Assembly: GCA_020054205.1 (NCBI GenBank)
Contig: JAGVLS010000020.1
Span: 180,007-244,006 of the forward strand
Length of the DNA: 64,000 nt
Source of the DNA: Candidatus Obscuribacterales bacterium
GTDB taxonomy: Bacteria > Cyanobacteriota > Vampirovibrionia > Obscuribacterales > Obscuribacteraceae
Direction of reading: 5' to 3'
Position numbers and translations under genes: made by a program. Below, piece by piece: positions 52,208-61,537 of this stretch (position 1 is the stretch's first letter; the number at the start of each line of letters is the position of its first letter). The notes beneath the pieces are model-generated. The model did no database searches. It was not told the origin of the DNA and worked only from the letters and a program-made list of their open reading frames with translations.

Positions 52208-54202
52208 ATGCAGGAAGTCACGGTTGGAATTGCTGGAGCAGCCGGTGATGGTTTGGATAAATCTGGAGATACCCTAGCTAAAACAGCAGGACGTCTTGGA
52301 CTTCATGTTTATGCTTACAATAGCTACCAATCTATTATTCGTGGCGGACATATTTGGCTTAAAGTCCGCATTGGCGAAAATAAAGTTTTTTCTCATGGTG
52401 ATAATTTAGGTGTTCTCGTTGCCCTGAATCAAGATTCGATAGAGCGTCATGCTTATGAAGTTGATGAGGGTGGTTGTGTAGTATTTAACTCAGACAAAAT
52501 AAAATGTGATCCGGCGCAAGTTAAGCCAAATGTAGAAATTTTAGGTTTGCCGATGGCCGAGATTACAAAAGAAATTGTGGCTACTCATGGTGCAATTTTG
52601 CCCATCATGCAAAACACAGTTGCTATTGGTGCTGTTTTGTTTTTAAGTCAAATTGATTTTGCTGAGGGTGAAAGTGTAATTACAGAAACTTTTCAACATA
52701 AAGGCGATAAAGTAGTTCAATTGAATGTCAGCTTGCTTAAAGCTGGTTATGAGTATGCCAAAGTACATTCAAGACCAATTATGAAAGATTGGAATTACAG
52801 CAAAATAAGACGTCCTTTTGTCACTGGCAATGAAGCAATTGCAATTGCTGCAGCGGCTTCCGGCTGCAAGTTTTATTCTGCTTACCCAATGACACCAGCC
52901 TCAACAATTTTGCACTGGATGGCTAATCATGCAGAAGCTGCTGGCATTTGTGTCAAACAAGCTGAGGACGAATTGGCTGTTATAAACATGGCTGTAGGAG
53001 CAGGCATAGCGGGAGTGCGCTCAATGTGTGCTACTGCTGGTGGTGGATTTGCTCTTATGACTGAGGCTATTGGCATGGCAGGCATTATGGAAACTCCAGT
53101 TGTGTGTGTGGAAGTACAACGGGGTGGTCCATCTACTGGATTGCCAACAAAGACAGAGCAAGCAGATTTAAATCAAGTTTTTGGTGCTTCACAAGGTGAA
53201 TACCCAAGAATGATTGTTGCTCCTCGTGATACTGCTGATTGTTTCAACACTACGGTGGAGGCATTTAACGTAGCTGAAAAATATCAAATGCCAGTGCTTT
53301 TGATGTCAGACTTATTGCTTTCTGAGCATCCTGAGACTGCCGATGTGGAAGTATTCAAACATGATGTAAAAATAGATCGTGGTGAAACAGTAACCAGTTG
53401 GCCAGAAACAAATGGCAAATACAAACGTTTTGCTCTGACCGAGTCCGGAATTTCTCCACGAGCAATTCCAGGTACTGAAAATACATTGTATGTATCTGGT
53501 AGTGATGAACACGATGAAAGAGGAATTCTAATTTCTGATATGTTCACCGTGGCACCTGTCAGACGTAAAATGTTTGAAAAGCGTATGAAGAAGCTAGATT
53601 TGCTTCTCAAAGAATTGCCAGCTCCACAAATTGAAGGTGACCCGAAGGCAGACCTTACCTTAGTGGGTTGGGGCTCTACTTATGGTGCTATCCGCGAAGC
53701 AGCTGAATTGTTGTGCAAAGCAGGAATTAAGACAAATTACTTGATCATCAAGTACTTATATCCTTTCCACGGCAAAGAAGTTTCTGCAATTCTTAGCAAA
53801 TGTAAGAAGAAAATTTCTGTGGAAGCCAATTTCACCAGCCAATTAGCTCGTTATATCAGAAGCGAAACAGGTTTAGCTATGGATGGATATGTCACTAAAT
53901 ATGATGGTGAGCCATTTGAGCCAGCTTTCATTATGCAAAGTGTAAAAGACATTTTGGGTAATAAAGTACGAAATCTCGATGTGACTGAGCAAGAAGCAAA
54001 AGAAATTGCTTATCACTATCTACGCACAAACTACAAAGAATCTTTGAGACCGGAACGCATTGTTAAAGAAGGCAAGAATGGACATAACGAAGCCACTTGG
54101 AAGGTTGAGCTTGTCGAACGTGCTACCAAGAAAAAGCAAGCTGAGCTTTCTGTTGGTATAGAAACCGGTGCAACTTACGAATTTGTTCCCACTGCTGAAT
54201 AA
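52208..54202 (+). CDS. korA: 2-oxoacid:ferredoxin oxidoreductase, fused gamma-alpha subunit
   Basis: 664 residues from the ATG at 52208 (GGAGG upstream; the open frame to 52142 lacks a site). Gamma domain about 1-185 with GAAGDGLDKSGDTLAKTAGR, then alpha: GNEAIAIAAAASGCKFYSAY, EDELAVINMAVGAGIAGVRS, GGPSTGLPTKTEQADL. The gamma-alpha fusion fits KorA (2-oxoglutarate or pyruvate class). Oxidative decarboxylation of 2-oxoacids to acyl-CoA reduces ferredoxin. Pairs with korB 20 bp downstream. Confidence 0.92.
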   Translation: MQEVTVGIAGAAGDGLDKSGDTLAKTAGRLGLHVYAYNSYQSIIRGGHIWLKVRIGENKVFSHGDNLGVLVALNQDSIERHAYEVDEGGCVVFNSDKIKCDPAQVKPNVEILGLPMAEITKEIVATHGAILPIMQNTVAIGAVLFLSQIDFAEGESVITETFQHKGDKVVQLNVSLLKAGYEYAKVHSRPIMKDWNYSKIRRPFVTGNEAIAIAAAASGCKFYSAYPMTPASTILHWMANHAEAAGICVKQAEDELAVINMAVGAGIAGVRSMCATAGGGFALMTEAIGMAGIMETPVVCVEVQRGGPSTGLPTKTEQADLNQVFGASQGEYPRMIVAPRDTADCFNTTVEAFNVAEKYQMPVLLMSDLLLSEHPETADVEVFKHDVKIDRGETVTSWPETNGKYKRFALTESGISPRAIPGTENTLYVSGSDEHDERGILISDMFTVAPVRRKMFEKRMKKLDLLLKELPAPQIEGDPKADLTLVGWGSTYGAIREAAELLCKAGIKTNYLIIKYLYPFHGKEVSAILSKCKKKISVEANFTSQLARYIRSETGLAMDGYVTKYDGEPFEPAFIMQSVKDILGNKVRNLDVTEQEAKEIAYHYLRTNYKESLRPERIVKEGKNGHNEATWKVELVERATKKKQAELSVGIETGATYEFVPTAE

Positions 54203-54222
54203 CATATAAAGGATATACAAAA

Positions 54223-55101
54223 ATGGCAACAGTTGTTGAACTTCCTCTTGATACATATAAAGGACCAGTTGATCCAGATTGGTGTCCAGGTTGTGGCGAT
54301 TTTGGTGTTTTAAGATCCGTACAAATGGCAGCTGGAAAGCTTGGTATTCAGCCAAAAGACTTGATGATAGTTTCAGGTATTGGTTGTTCATCTAATTTAC
54401 CTGGTTTCATTCATGCTTATGGTGTGCACAGCTTGCACGGACGCTCAGTGGCAGTAGCTACTGGCGTACACCTGGCAAATACTGATTTGAAAGTAGTAAT
54501 GACAGGTGGTGACGGTGACGGATATGGAATTGGTATTGGACACTTCATCCATGCTATGCGCCGTAATTTGGATGTTACCTATGTTGTAATGGATAATCAA
54601 ATTTATGGATTAACCACAGGACAAGCATCACCTACCACTACTCGTGGTCACAAAACCAAATCTACTCCATTAGGCAATGCTGAAATTCCATTGAATCCAT
54701 TGGCGTTGGCTATTACATCTGGCGCTACTTATGTTGCTCGTGGATTTTCTGGTGAGCAAAAACAATTAGCTGATTTAATAGCCGGCGGTATGGCTCATAA
54801 GGGCTTCGCTCTTATTGATGTATATAGCCCTTGCGTAACCTACAATAAAATAAATACATATCCATGGTTTAAAGAGCGTGTCTACAAAGTAGAAGACGAA
54901 GGCTTTGATCCAAGTGATATGGAAAGATCTTTGAAAAAATCTTTTGAATGGGGCGATAAAATTCCTCTCGGCGTTATATACAAAGTAGACCAAACTACTT
55001 ATGAAGATACCGAGCCAGTGCTTAAAAAAGGGGCATTGGTAAAGCAACCTTTGGGTATTAGCAAAGAAACTATGAAAGCTTTTGTTGACGAGATGATCTA
55101 G
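54223..55101 (+). CDS. korB: 2-oxoacid:ferredoxin oxidoreductase, beta subunit
   Basis: 292 residues. TPP-binding: DWCPGCGDFGVLRSVQM near 25, IGCSSNLPGFIHAYG, VVMTGGDGDGYGIGIGHFIH with the following VVMDNQIYGLTTGQASPTT (Mg/TPP site). The [4Fe-4S]-ligand Cys pattern is as in the two-subunit class (CxxC at the start, a further Cys in SPCVTYNK). Binds TPP and passes electrons to ferredoxin. AAAGGAT precedes the ATG. Confidence 0.94.
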   Translation: MATVVELPLDTYKGPVDPDWCPGCGDFGVLRSVQMAAGKLGIQPKDLMIVSGIGCSSNLPGFIHAYGVHSLHGRSVAVATGVHLANTDLKVVMTGGDGDGYGIGIGHFIHAMRRNLDVTYVVMDNQIYGLTTGQASPTTTRGHKTKSTPLGNAEIPLNPLALAITSGATYVARGFSGEQKQLADLIAGGMAHKGFALIDVYSPCVTYNKINTYPWFKERVYKVEDEGFDPSDMERSLKKSFEWGDKIPLGVIYKVDQTTYEDTEPVLKKGALVKQPLGISKETMKAFVDEMI

Positions 55102-55111
55102 GCTTCTTATC

Positions 55112-55792
55112 TTACGACTGCTTCGGTGTAAAAGACAGAAAGAAATCAGTAATTGCTAGCCAAGCTAATCTAAGTGCAATAAGTACACTAAGAGGTAGGA
55201 CTATAGCAATGAGCAATATATTTGCTATTTTGTGCTGAGCAAAAAGCCTAAGCAATAAACAAATACAACTGAGTGGCAATGCATATAATGCCCAGTACCA
55301 GATAATATTTGGTTGTATTTGTTTTTGAACAAATAATTTCTCGATATGTTTGTTTAACGCGTCAACTAAGCCAGCTTTAAATGGCTCAATCAAAAATGGA
55401 TCTTTAAATGAATTGATAGTATATGTTTCAGTGGTTTTAGAATAAGGTGTCAAAGCAACAGATATAGTGCTTCTCACATTTGTTTTTATTATTTGTTTGT
55501 CTAAATCAGTACCATCGTCAATGACAAATGTTATTTGAGGTAGGCCAAGTATATTGGCTACAAAATCATTTGTTGTATAGTAACCATATTGAGCAAATTT
55601 GTTTTTCATTGTTTGTTCTAGTTCGTTTTCAATGGATTTTTCGTTATCCAGAAAATTTAAAAAGCTCAAATAAAAAACAACTCTAGCACCTACTAATTTG
55701 CCTGTACCAAAAGGGGATAATATCCATGTAGAAAGCCCAATCATGAAAATAGTAATTAAGGCGTAAACTTTATTTCTTTTGGACAATAACAT
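55112..55792 (-). CDS. Hypothetical membrane protein following the LCP gene
   Basis: 226 residues. An N-terminal membrane helix (about 9-27), an extracytoplasmic domain (about 28-155) with beta-rich TYTINSFKDPFLIEPFKAGL, and two C-terminal helices (about 166-220). It follows the LCP-type gene by 8 bp on the minus strand, so probably works in the same envelope process. No family recognised. Confidence 0.58.
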   Translation of the reverse strand: MLLSKRNKVYALITIFMIGLSTWILSPFGTGKLVGARVVFYLSFLNFLDNEKSIENELEQTMKNKFAQYGYYTTNDFVANILGLPQITFVIDDGTDLDKQIIKTNVRSTISVALTPYSKTTETYTINSFKDPFLIEPFKAGLVDALNKHIEKLFVQKQIQPNIIWYWALYALPLSCICLLLRLFAQHKIANILLIAIVLPLSVLIALRLAWLAITDFFLSFTPKQS

Positions 55793-55800
55793 TTTTATTT

Positions 55801-57135
55801 TTATGTATGACTAATTCCAGCTTTGTTTGCCACAGCAGGTAGACTCGTGGTTGGAGTAATAATCAAAGTCATATCGACAACAGGACTTGTACTAATTTCA
55901 AGTATTATTGGCCATTTTGAAATATCTGGCAAATTGTTTTTGAGCTCATTGGTTTTTTGCTCGTCTATTTTTGTGCTATTTAAAACAATTTCTTCATGCT
56001 GGCATTCTTCTTTTGCTGTTTGCCATTTGTATTTAACTTTATATCCTAAATTGGTCAAGGCTACTTCCAATTGATTGGCTTGAATTTCTGATCCTTTGGC
56101 ATATTTTATAGCAATGCTTACAGGCTTATTATTTGAATCATTGGCAATGTTATTGTAGCTATCGAAATTGTTTGGCATTGATGCATATGGAACAATGCGA
56201 GCAAATATGGCTTTTGTTGCTTCAAAATCTGGCACCCAATAACTTCCGCCTGATATCATTTCTGGTGTTCCAGGCAATGTACAAGTAAGAATATGGTCTC
56301 TGGGTACATCTTTTACAAAAGAAGCAATGCGTGCCATGTCTTCATAAGATAAATTAGTCTGTACATAATCTTGTCCAAGTTTGATTAAATCTGGCAGCAT
56401 AAAAACAATTTGTGGGTCGGCAAGTTTATGTAAAGCTTGACGTAAAAACCATTGTTGTCTTTCAATGCGACCAATATCGCCTTTTGCATCATGACGAAAT
56501 CTAATATATTCTTCTAATTGTTCGGCATTTAAAATTTGTAGTCCAGGCTTAAGATCAACACTTAATTTTGCTGTGTGGTCGTGATAATGCATTTCTTTTT
56601 CTACTAATACTTCCATTGGACCAATTAGACGGCACAATTGTTTTAAGCCATAAGTATCAACCACTGCAAAACGATCGATATTGATACCAAAAGTTTCACT
56701 AATTGTTTTTACTGCTAGCTCAGGACCGCCATAAGCATGTGCTGCATTTATTTTGTCATATCGTTGGGAATTAGCTATTTTTACTCGACTATCGCGAGGA
56801 ATTGATACAACTCCAACTTTTTGGTTAATTGGATCCAAACTTACCAAAATCATTGTGTCAGAACGGGTATTAGCAAAGCGATCAGTATTTTTACCGTTTG
56901 AATCCACCCCCATAATAAGCAAAGTCATTTGCTCATTTAATTTTGGCAAAATTGGTATTTTAGTCAAAGTAGAATTATCTGCTCTCAGTCCAAAATTAGT
57001 AATTTGGGTAAGAGCACGGGCTGGATTTTTATGTGTAAATGTTAAAATACCAATACCAGCAATAATCCCTAGTGCAATAGCAACAGCTGTTGACCAGAAG
57101 ACGCGAGGCGATGTATTAAGCCTTAACGTTTTCAA
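55801..57135 (-). CDS. LytR-CpsA-Psr (LCP) family cell-wall transferase with LytR_C domain
   Basis: 444 residues from TTG at 57135 (AGGAT before it). One anchor helix (about 12-32), then the LCP domain (about 65-225): LLIMGVDSN, TRSDTMILVSLDP, GVVSIPRDSRV (Arg), and the terminal YIRFRHDAKGDIGRIERQQ (Arg/Asp signature). A LytR_C domain covers about 340-425. LCP enzymes move polyprenyl-linked glycopolymers onto peptidoglycan or related acceptors. The following small membrane gene is probably co-expressed. Confidence 0.9.
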   Translation of the reverse strand: MKTLRLNTSPRVFWSTAVAIALGIIAGIGILTFTHKNPARALTQITNFGLRADNSTLTKIPILPKLNEQMTLLIMGVDSNGKNTDRFANTRSDTMILVSLDPINQKVGVVSIPRDSRVKIANSQRYDKINAAHAYGGPELAVKTISETFGINIDRFAVVDTYGLKQLCRLIGPMEVLVEKEMHYHDHTAKLSVDLKPGLQILNAEQLEEYIRFRHDAKGDIGRIERQQWFLRQALHKLADPQIVFMLPDLIKLGQDYVQTNLSYEDMARIASFVKDVPRDHILTCTLPGTPEMISGGSYWVPDFEATKAIFARIVPYASMPNNFDSYNNIANDSNNKPVSIAIKYAKGSEIQANQLEVALTNLGYKVKYKWQTAKEECQHEEIVLNSTKIDEQKTNELKNNLPDISKWPIILEISTSPVVDMTLIITPTTSLPAVANKAGISHT

Positions 57136-57253
57136 AATAAAATCCTGATGCGAAACATTCCTGCTGTAAATCTTATCGTTCTCAACATGTTTATACTTGA
57201 GAGAGTTATAAAATTTGCACAGATTTTACTTAAGTTATAAGGAGTAATTTGTC

Positions 57254-57910
57254 TTGAAATTATTTATTGATACAGCCAATTTGGATGAAATAAAGGAAAT
57301 TGTAAGCTGGGGTGTGCTTTCAGGTGTTACTACTAATCCATCATTAGTAGCTAAAGAAGGGATTGATTTCAAGAGTCGTGTTAAGGAAATTTGCAATATC
57401 GTTAACGGTCCAGTTAGTGCTGAAGTAATCAGCACAGATGTCAAGGAAATGATAAAACAAGGTGAGGATATAGCAACATGGGCGCCAAACGTAGTCGTCA
57501 AGTGTCCGCTGACTCCAGCTGGTTTAAGTGCATGTAAGGCATTATCTACAAAGGGTATAAAAGTAAATGTAACTCTGTGTTTTTCGGTTAATCAAGCTAT
57601 TTTGGCAGCAGCAGCTGGTGCTACTTTTGTAAGCCCATTTGTTGGACGGCTAGATGATATAAATGAGGATGGAATGTTTTTAATTGAACAAATTGTTCAA
57701 GTGTTTGATATACATCAATATGAAACGGAGGTGTTGGCTGCTAGCCTTAGACATCCAGCACATGTTACCCAAGCTGCGTTAGCAGGCGCCCATGTAGCTA
57801 CATTGCCATATAAAGTCTTCAAACAAATGGTACATCATCCACTTACCGATATGGGACAAGAAAAGTTTTTATCTGACTGGGAAAAAGCAAAAGTGGCAAG
57901 TAGCCGCTAA
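57254..57910 (+). CDS. tal: Transaldolase (short TalC/FSA-type)
   Basis: 218 residues from TTG (AAGGAG 10 nt upstream). The opening [15 protein letters not shown] and [13 protein letters not shown] are diagnostic. The Schiff-base Lys lies in [12 protein letters not shown] near residue 84; [16 protein letters not shown] and [10 protein letters not shown] complete the family. It exchanges a dihydroxyacetone unit in the non-oxidative pentose phosphate pathway or acts as fructose-6-phosphate aldolase. The next gene starts 18 bp after its stop. Confidence 0.92.
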   Translation: MKLFIDTANLDEIKEIVSWGVLSGVTTNPSLVAKEGIDFKSRVKEICNIVNGPVSAEVISTDVKEMIKQGEDIATWAPNVVVKCPLTPAGLSACKALSTKGIKVNVTLCFSVNQAILAAAAGATFVSPFVGRLDDINEDGMFLIEQIVQVFDIHQYETEVLAASLRHPAHVTQAALAGAHVATLPYKVFKQMVHHPLTDMGQEKFLSDWEKAKVASSR

Positions 57911-57928
57911 CATAGCTGATTGGAGTAT

Positions 57929-59194
57929 ATGGCAGCTGAGCATCAAATAAAAACTAATCCAAGCAATAGTAGCAGTGGACCATCTGGATTTATTGCTCAA
58001 AACGAACATATGCTGGTTGTGGATTATGGGAAAGTTTATTTAGATGGAACACCAGTTGGTTTTTTACACGAAGATGGTTTGATGTCATCTAAAGGAGAGC
58101 CATTTGGTTCTTGGGATGGACTAAAGCCTATTGAACAAGTGCCAGGATGTGTGTTTCGTGGTATTGATTCCTATGGACAGCCGCTTGAATTTCCAACACA
58201 AAGGCAAGGTCCAAGTGGAGTCCTTACTTATAATAATCAGCCCTTAAATGTTGTTTGTGGACGTATATCGACACAAAATCATGAGCTGGTTGGTTATATG
58301 AATGATGCAGGTGAGCTTGAATTTTACGATTATAAAAATCGAGCTATTATGCGTAAAATGGATGAAAATAGTCAATTAAATACTTTTTTTAAAGGAAATA
58401 AAAGCTCTGGTGATCTCTTTGATTTTGAGTATATTCGTCCTCTGCACAAGGGAGATAAATCATATTCAGACAATGAAATGATTCGTTATTTCCAAGATTA
58501 TGATCGCTTAAATTCTGTACAAAAAAAATATGTCTTAGATAGCTTGCGCCTTTGGACTTGTGCTGGATTTTTACAAATTGTTCGCAAAAGTGAAGGCAAT
58601 GCCGCCATAGGCAGTATTCGTGAAGGTGTATCCGGCTTGACTGGAAAGAGAACAGGACATGTTGATTTAGATCGTGATGAATTTGAAAAAGAAATTACGC
58701 TTTATAAACGTTTTGGACCAGTAGCAATAGTTGCCACACGTCATAAGCCATACCATGAAGTACGTATAAATCTTGTGGTTTCGCATGAATTTGGTCATCA
58801 ATTAGAATTTATTTTGTCTCAGGCTACACAAGACAAAATTGTTGAATTGTATGAAAAACGTTTGTCTCGTAGCAATAGCCTTTATCCTTTGCCAGCTGAA
58901 TATGAGGGTAAATCAGAGTTATTGCTTATGCAACAAATTCCTCAGCGCATTTTTTTATCGGGCTATGGACGTTCTAGTGAAAATGAATATTGGGCTGAAG
59001 CTGTAGCCGCTTTTTCAATACCTGAAAGTAGAATGCAATTGAAAGAAATTGATTTGCCAATGTTTCAACTCATAGTACAGCTCTTAAAAGAACCAGAAAA
59101 TATGGTCAGACCAACCTTTGCAGATAAAATTATGGAATTGAGGACAAGCCTTAAAATTGGTGGAGAATTAACAAGTGATTTGCTTGTGTTTTAA
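57929..59194 (+). CDS. HExxH zinc-metalloprotease-like protein
   Basis: 421 residues from ATG 57929 (GGAG 3 nt before; TTG at 57920 is alternative). No signal peptide. The N-terminal half (about 25-120) has repeating beta strands (VDYGKVYLDGTPVGFLHEDG), like a WG/RHS-type sandwich. The C-terminal half has NLVVSHEFGHQLEFILSQ with HEFGH at 286-290, and an acidic partner region NEYWAEAVAAF about 65 residues later (Glu near 357). This layout is that of gluzincins. It overlaps the next exported protein by 20 bp, so these two may be co-regulated. Enzyme activity is inferred only. Confidence 0.6.
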   Translation: MAAEHQIKTNPSNSSSGPSGFIAQNEHMLVVDYGKVYLDGTPVGFLHEDGLMSSKGEPFGSWDGLKPIEQVPGCVFRGIDSYGQPLEFPTQRQGPSGVLTYNNQPLNVVCGRISTQNHELVGYMNDAGELEFYDYKNRAIMRKMDENSQLNTFFKGNKSSGDLFDFEYIRPLHKGDKSYSDNEMIRYFQDYDRLNSVQKKYVLDSLRLWTCAGFLQIVRKSEGNAAIGSIREGVSGLTGKRTGHVDLDRDEFEKEITLYKRFGPVAIVATRHKPYHEVRINLVVSHEFGHQLEFILSQATQDKIVELYEKRLSRSNSLYPLPAEYEGKSELLLMQQIPQRIFLSGYGRSSENEYWAEAVAAFSIPESRMQLKEIDLPMFQLIVQLLKEPENMVRPTFADKIMELRTSLKIGGELTSDLLVF

Positions 59195-60608
59195 ATATAT
59201 TTTTTTACTATTTATATTGTTTTTTCCAATTGCTGTTCAAGCAAAAACTAATACCAGTAATGCTAGTCCAAAGCCAGTTTTAAAGCCAATCGATATTTCA
59301 CAAGCAAAAACGGATTCAAGTATGTTGCAATCTGGGCAAGCTGCTACACAGCAGATGATGCCCCAACAGCAATATATGCAATCGCCTATGCAAACACAAA
59401 TGCCACCACAAAATTTACCTTATCAAAGCATGCCTTATCAAAACCATAATGTGCAGTATTCAAATATGCAACAAGTAATGCCACCGCCACAAACTTTACC
59501 TTATCAAAATCAACAATATCAAAACGTTCCTTATCAACAAAATAACCAATATCAAAATTACCCAAATTATCAAAATAGACCACAACAATATCAAAGCTTT
59601 CCGACACGATATTATCAAGGACAGTATCAAAATCCTCCTGATTTTAGTCCTATCATGCTAAATCCCAGTTCCAATGCTAGCCCTAGCCCACAACCTTTGG
59701 CACCAGCACCAGTATTGCCGGCACAATTATTGGATGCAGATCGTATTGGCAGATTGGAAAAAATTGTTTTTGGTTATATGTATCCAGAGCATGACTTGAC
59801 AGATAGACTTGATCATTTGGATATGGAAGTTTTTGCTAAGCGCAATAGTGGAGATATGAGTTCGCGCCTTAAAGATCTAGAGGCTAAAATTGGTTTGAAT
59901 CAAGGAGCATTTGGTGGTGCGCACGCTCATGCAATGCCTAATCCCCATTTAATACCTCAAACAACAGCTCAAGCAATGCCTCACATAACACCTCAGGTAA
60001 GCCATAACCAAAGTTTTGAGCAGATAGTACAAGCAATTCCATATGAAGATAAAGCAGGTGATTATTTTAGTAATATACAAAAATTTCCTGGCAATACTTA
60101 TGCACATTGGACCAAGTTTCCTATTTCTGTACATTTGCCTGAAGGTTCTCCTGATTCTTGGCGTTTGCAACTTGAAGCTGGACTTAAGAGATGGGGGCAA
60201 TATATACCTATTAAAATTGTATCTGTAGCTCAACCGGCAGATATTGAAATTGCTTGGATCAATCATTTGCCGCCAGGACAATTAGGACTCACAAATTTAG
60301 AAATTTTCAATGGCAAAATGAGAGTAACTGTTTATTTGTTGAGACCAAATTATTATCTCTCTCATATTCCAGAAAAAACATTGCAAGACATTGCTTTGCA
60401 TGAATTTGGACATGCTATTGGTATTTTTGGGCATAGTTCGGCAAAAGAAGACGTTATGCAATCTATTGGTATTTCAGGTAATAAATCGAATTATAAAGCT
60501 AAATTTGGCGTCATAACTGCTCGTGATATCAATACCCTAAAACGCATTTATCAGTTCCCTGGCTTGTCTCCTGGTTTTCAAAGTCCACAACCACTTGGCT
60601 GGCCATAA
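59175..60608 (+). CDS. Exported matrixin-like metalloprotease with Tyr/Gln repeat linker
   Basis: 477 residues from GTG 59175 (GGAG 9 nt before). Signal peptide to about residue 24 (FPIAVQAK). Residues about 55-150 form a Gln/Tyr/Pro/Asn-rich linker with repeated PYQN and QYQN units. RIGRLEKIVFGYMYP-DLTDRLDHLDMEVF (about 190-220) is the motif shared with the CAP protein. The catalytic domain (about 290-477) has HEFGHAIGIFGHSS (His409, Glu410, His413, His420), one residue longer than the classic HExGHxxGxxH spacing, as in cyanobacterial homologs with the IWGHS form, and a DVM Met-turn. Extracellular processing is expected. Confidence 0.8.
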   Translation: MICLCFKYIFLLFILFFPIAVQAKTNTSNASPKPVLKPIDISQAKTDSSMLQSGQAATQQMMPQQQYMQSPMQTQMPPQNLPYQSMPYQNHNVQYSNMQQVMPPPQTLPYQNQQYQNVPYQQNNQYQNYPNYQNRPQQYQSFPTRYYQGQYQNPPDFSPIMLNPSSNASPSPQPLAPAPVLPAQLLDADRIGRLEKIVFGYMYPEHDLTDRLDHLDMEVFAKRNSGDMSSRLKDLEAKIGLNQGAFGGAHAHAMPNPHLIPQTTAQAMPHITPQVSHNQSFEQIVQAIPYEDKAGDYFSNIQKFPGNTYAHWTKFPISVHLPEGSPDSWRLQLEAGLKRWGQYIPIKIVSVAQPADIEIAWINHLPPGQLGLTNLEIFNGKMRVTVYLLRPNYYLSHIPEKTLQDIALHEFGHAIGIFGHSSAKEDVMQSIGISGNKSNYKAKFGVITARDINTLKRIYQFPGLSPGFQSPQPLGWP

Positions 60609-60691
60609 AAAATTCTGTTTAGAAATTATCTAAAACTCAGGAATTCTTTCAATTACTTGGGGACAATAATACTGATAATTTAGGAGTTATT

Positions 60692-61537
60692 ATGACAGTC
60701 TTAACTAAAGAAATTACAATTGCCCATAGCCCTGATTCCGACGATGCTTTCATGTTTTATGCATTGGCAAATAATAAGCTTGATACTAAAGGCTTAAAAA
60801 TTCACCAAGTGCTAAAAGATATTCAGTCTTTAAACATTGAAGCAATGAATGGGAAATATGAAGTTTCTGCCATATCTTTTGCTAGCTACCCCCAAGTTTG
60901 CGATAAATATGCTCTTATGCCTTGTGGAGCGAGCATGGGTCTGAATTATGGACCAATGGTGGTAAGCAAAACTCAGTTGAGCAAAGCTGATTTAGCTAAT
61001 ACGGTAATAGCTATTCCTGGTAAATTGACTTCGGCTTATCTCACTTTACGATTGTGGGAAGCAAATGTAAAAACAGTTGAAATGCCTTTTGACCAAATTT
61101 TAGAAGCTGTACATGAAGGAAAAGTACAAGCAGGACTTATCATCCATGAAGGACAATTGACCTACCAACAGCTTGGGTTGACTAAAATAGTTGATTTGGG
61201 TGAATGGTGGTATGAAAAAACTAAATTGCCATTGCCTTTAGGTGGCAATATTGTACGTAAGGACTTAGGAGCTGAGCTTATTCAATTTGTCACCAAGCTA
61301 TTGCAAGATGCTATCAAATATTCTTTAAGTCATCGCAGTGAAGCTTTAGCTTATGCAATGCAATACGCACGTGATTTAAAACAAGAAGAAGCAGATAAAT
61401 TTGTTGGTATGTATGTCAATGAATTGACCGTAGACTATGGAGATCAAGGACGAGCAGCTCTTACAACATTTTTTGAAATGGCTTATAAGCAAGGCATTAT
61501 TGATAAACCTGTTGAGCTTGATTTCGTAAAAATTTAA
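60692..61537 (+). CDS. mqnD: 1,4-dihydroxy-6-naphthoate synthase (MqnD, futalosine menaquinone pathway)
   Basis: 281 residues. It begins ITIAHSPDSDDAFMFYALAN, then VLKDIQSLNIEAMNGKYEVS and IAIPGKLTSAYLTLRLWEA, all in order as in the MqnA/MqnD family. The HSPD-DDAFMFYA opening and LIIHEGQLTY favour MqnD over MqnA. It converts cyclic dehypoxanthine futalosine to dihydroxynaphthoate. The stop overlaps that of the convergent LysM gene by 4 bp (61534-61537). Other futalosine genes are elsewhere. Confidence 0.88.
   Translation: MTVLTKEITIAHSPDSDDAFMFYALANNKLDTKGLKIHQVLKDIQSLNIEAMNGKYEVSAISFASYPQVCDKYALMPCGASMGLNYGPMVVSKTQLSKADLANTVIAIPGKLTSAYLTLRLWEANVKTVEMPFDQILEAVHEGKVQAGLIIHEGQLTYQQLGLTKIVDLGEWWYEKTKLPLPLGGNIVRKDLGAELIQFVTKLLQDAIKYSLSHRSEALAYAMQYARDLKQEEADKFVGMYVNELTVDYGDQGRAALTTFFEMAYKQGIIDKPVELDFVKI

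Noticed and set aside
59352..59640. Tyr/Gln repeats in the matrixin linker as a DNA tandem repeat
   Set aside because: The units vary in length and order and are better explained as low-complexity protein sequence than as a tandem array.
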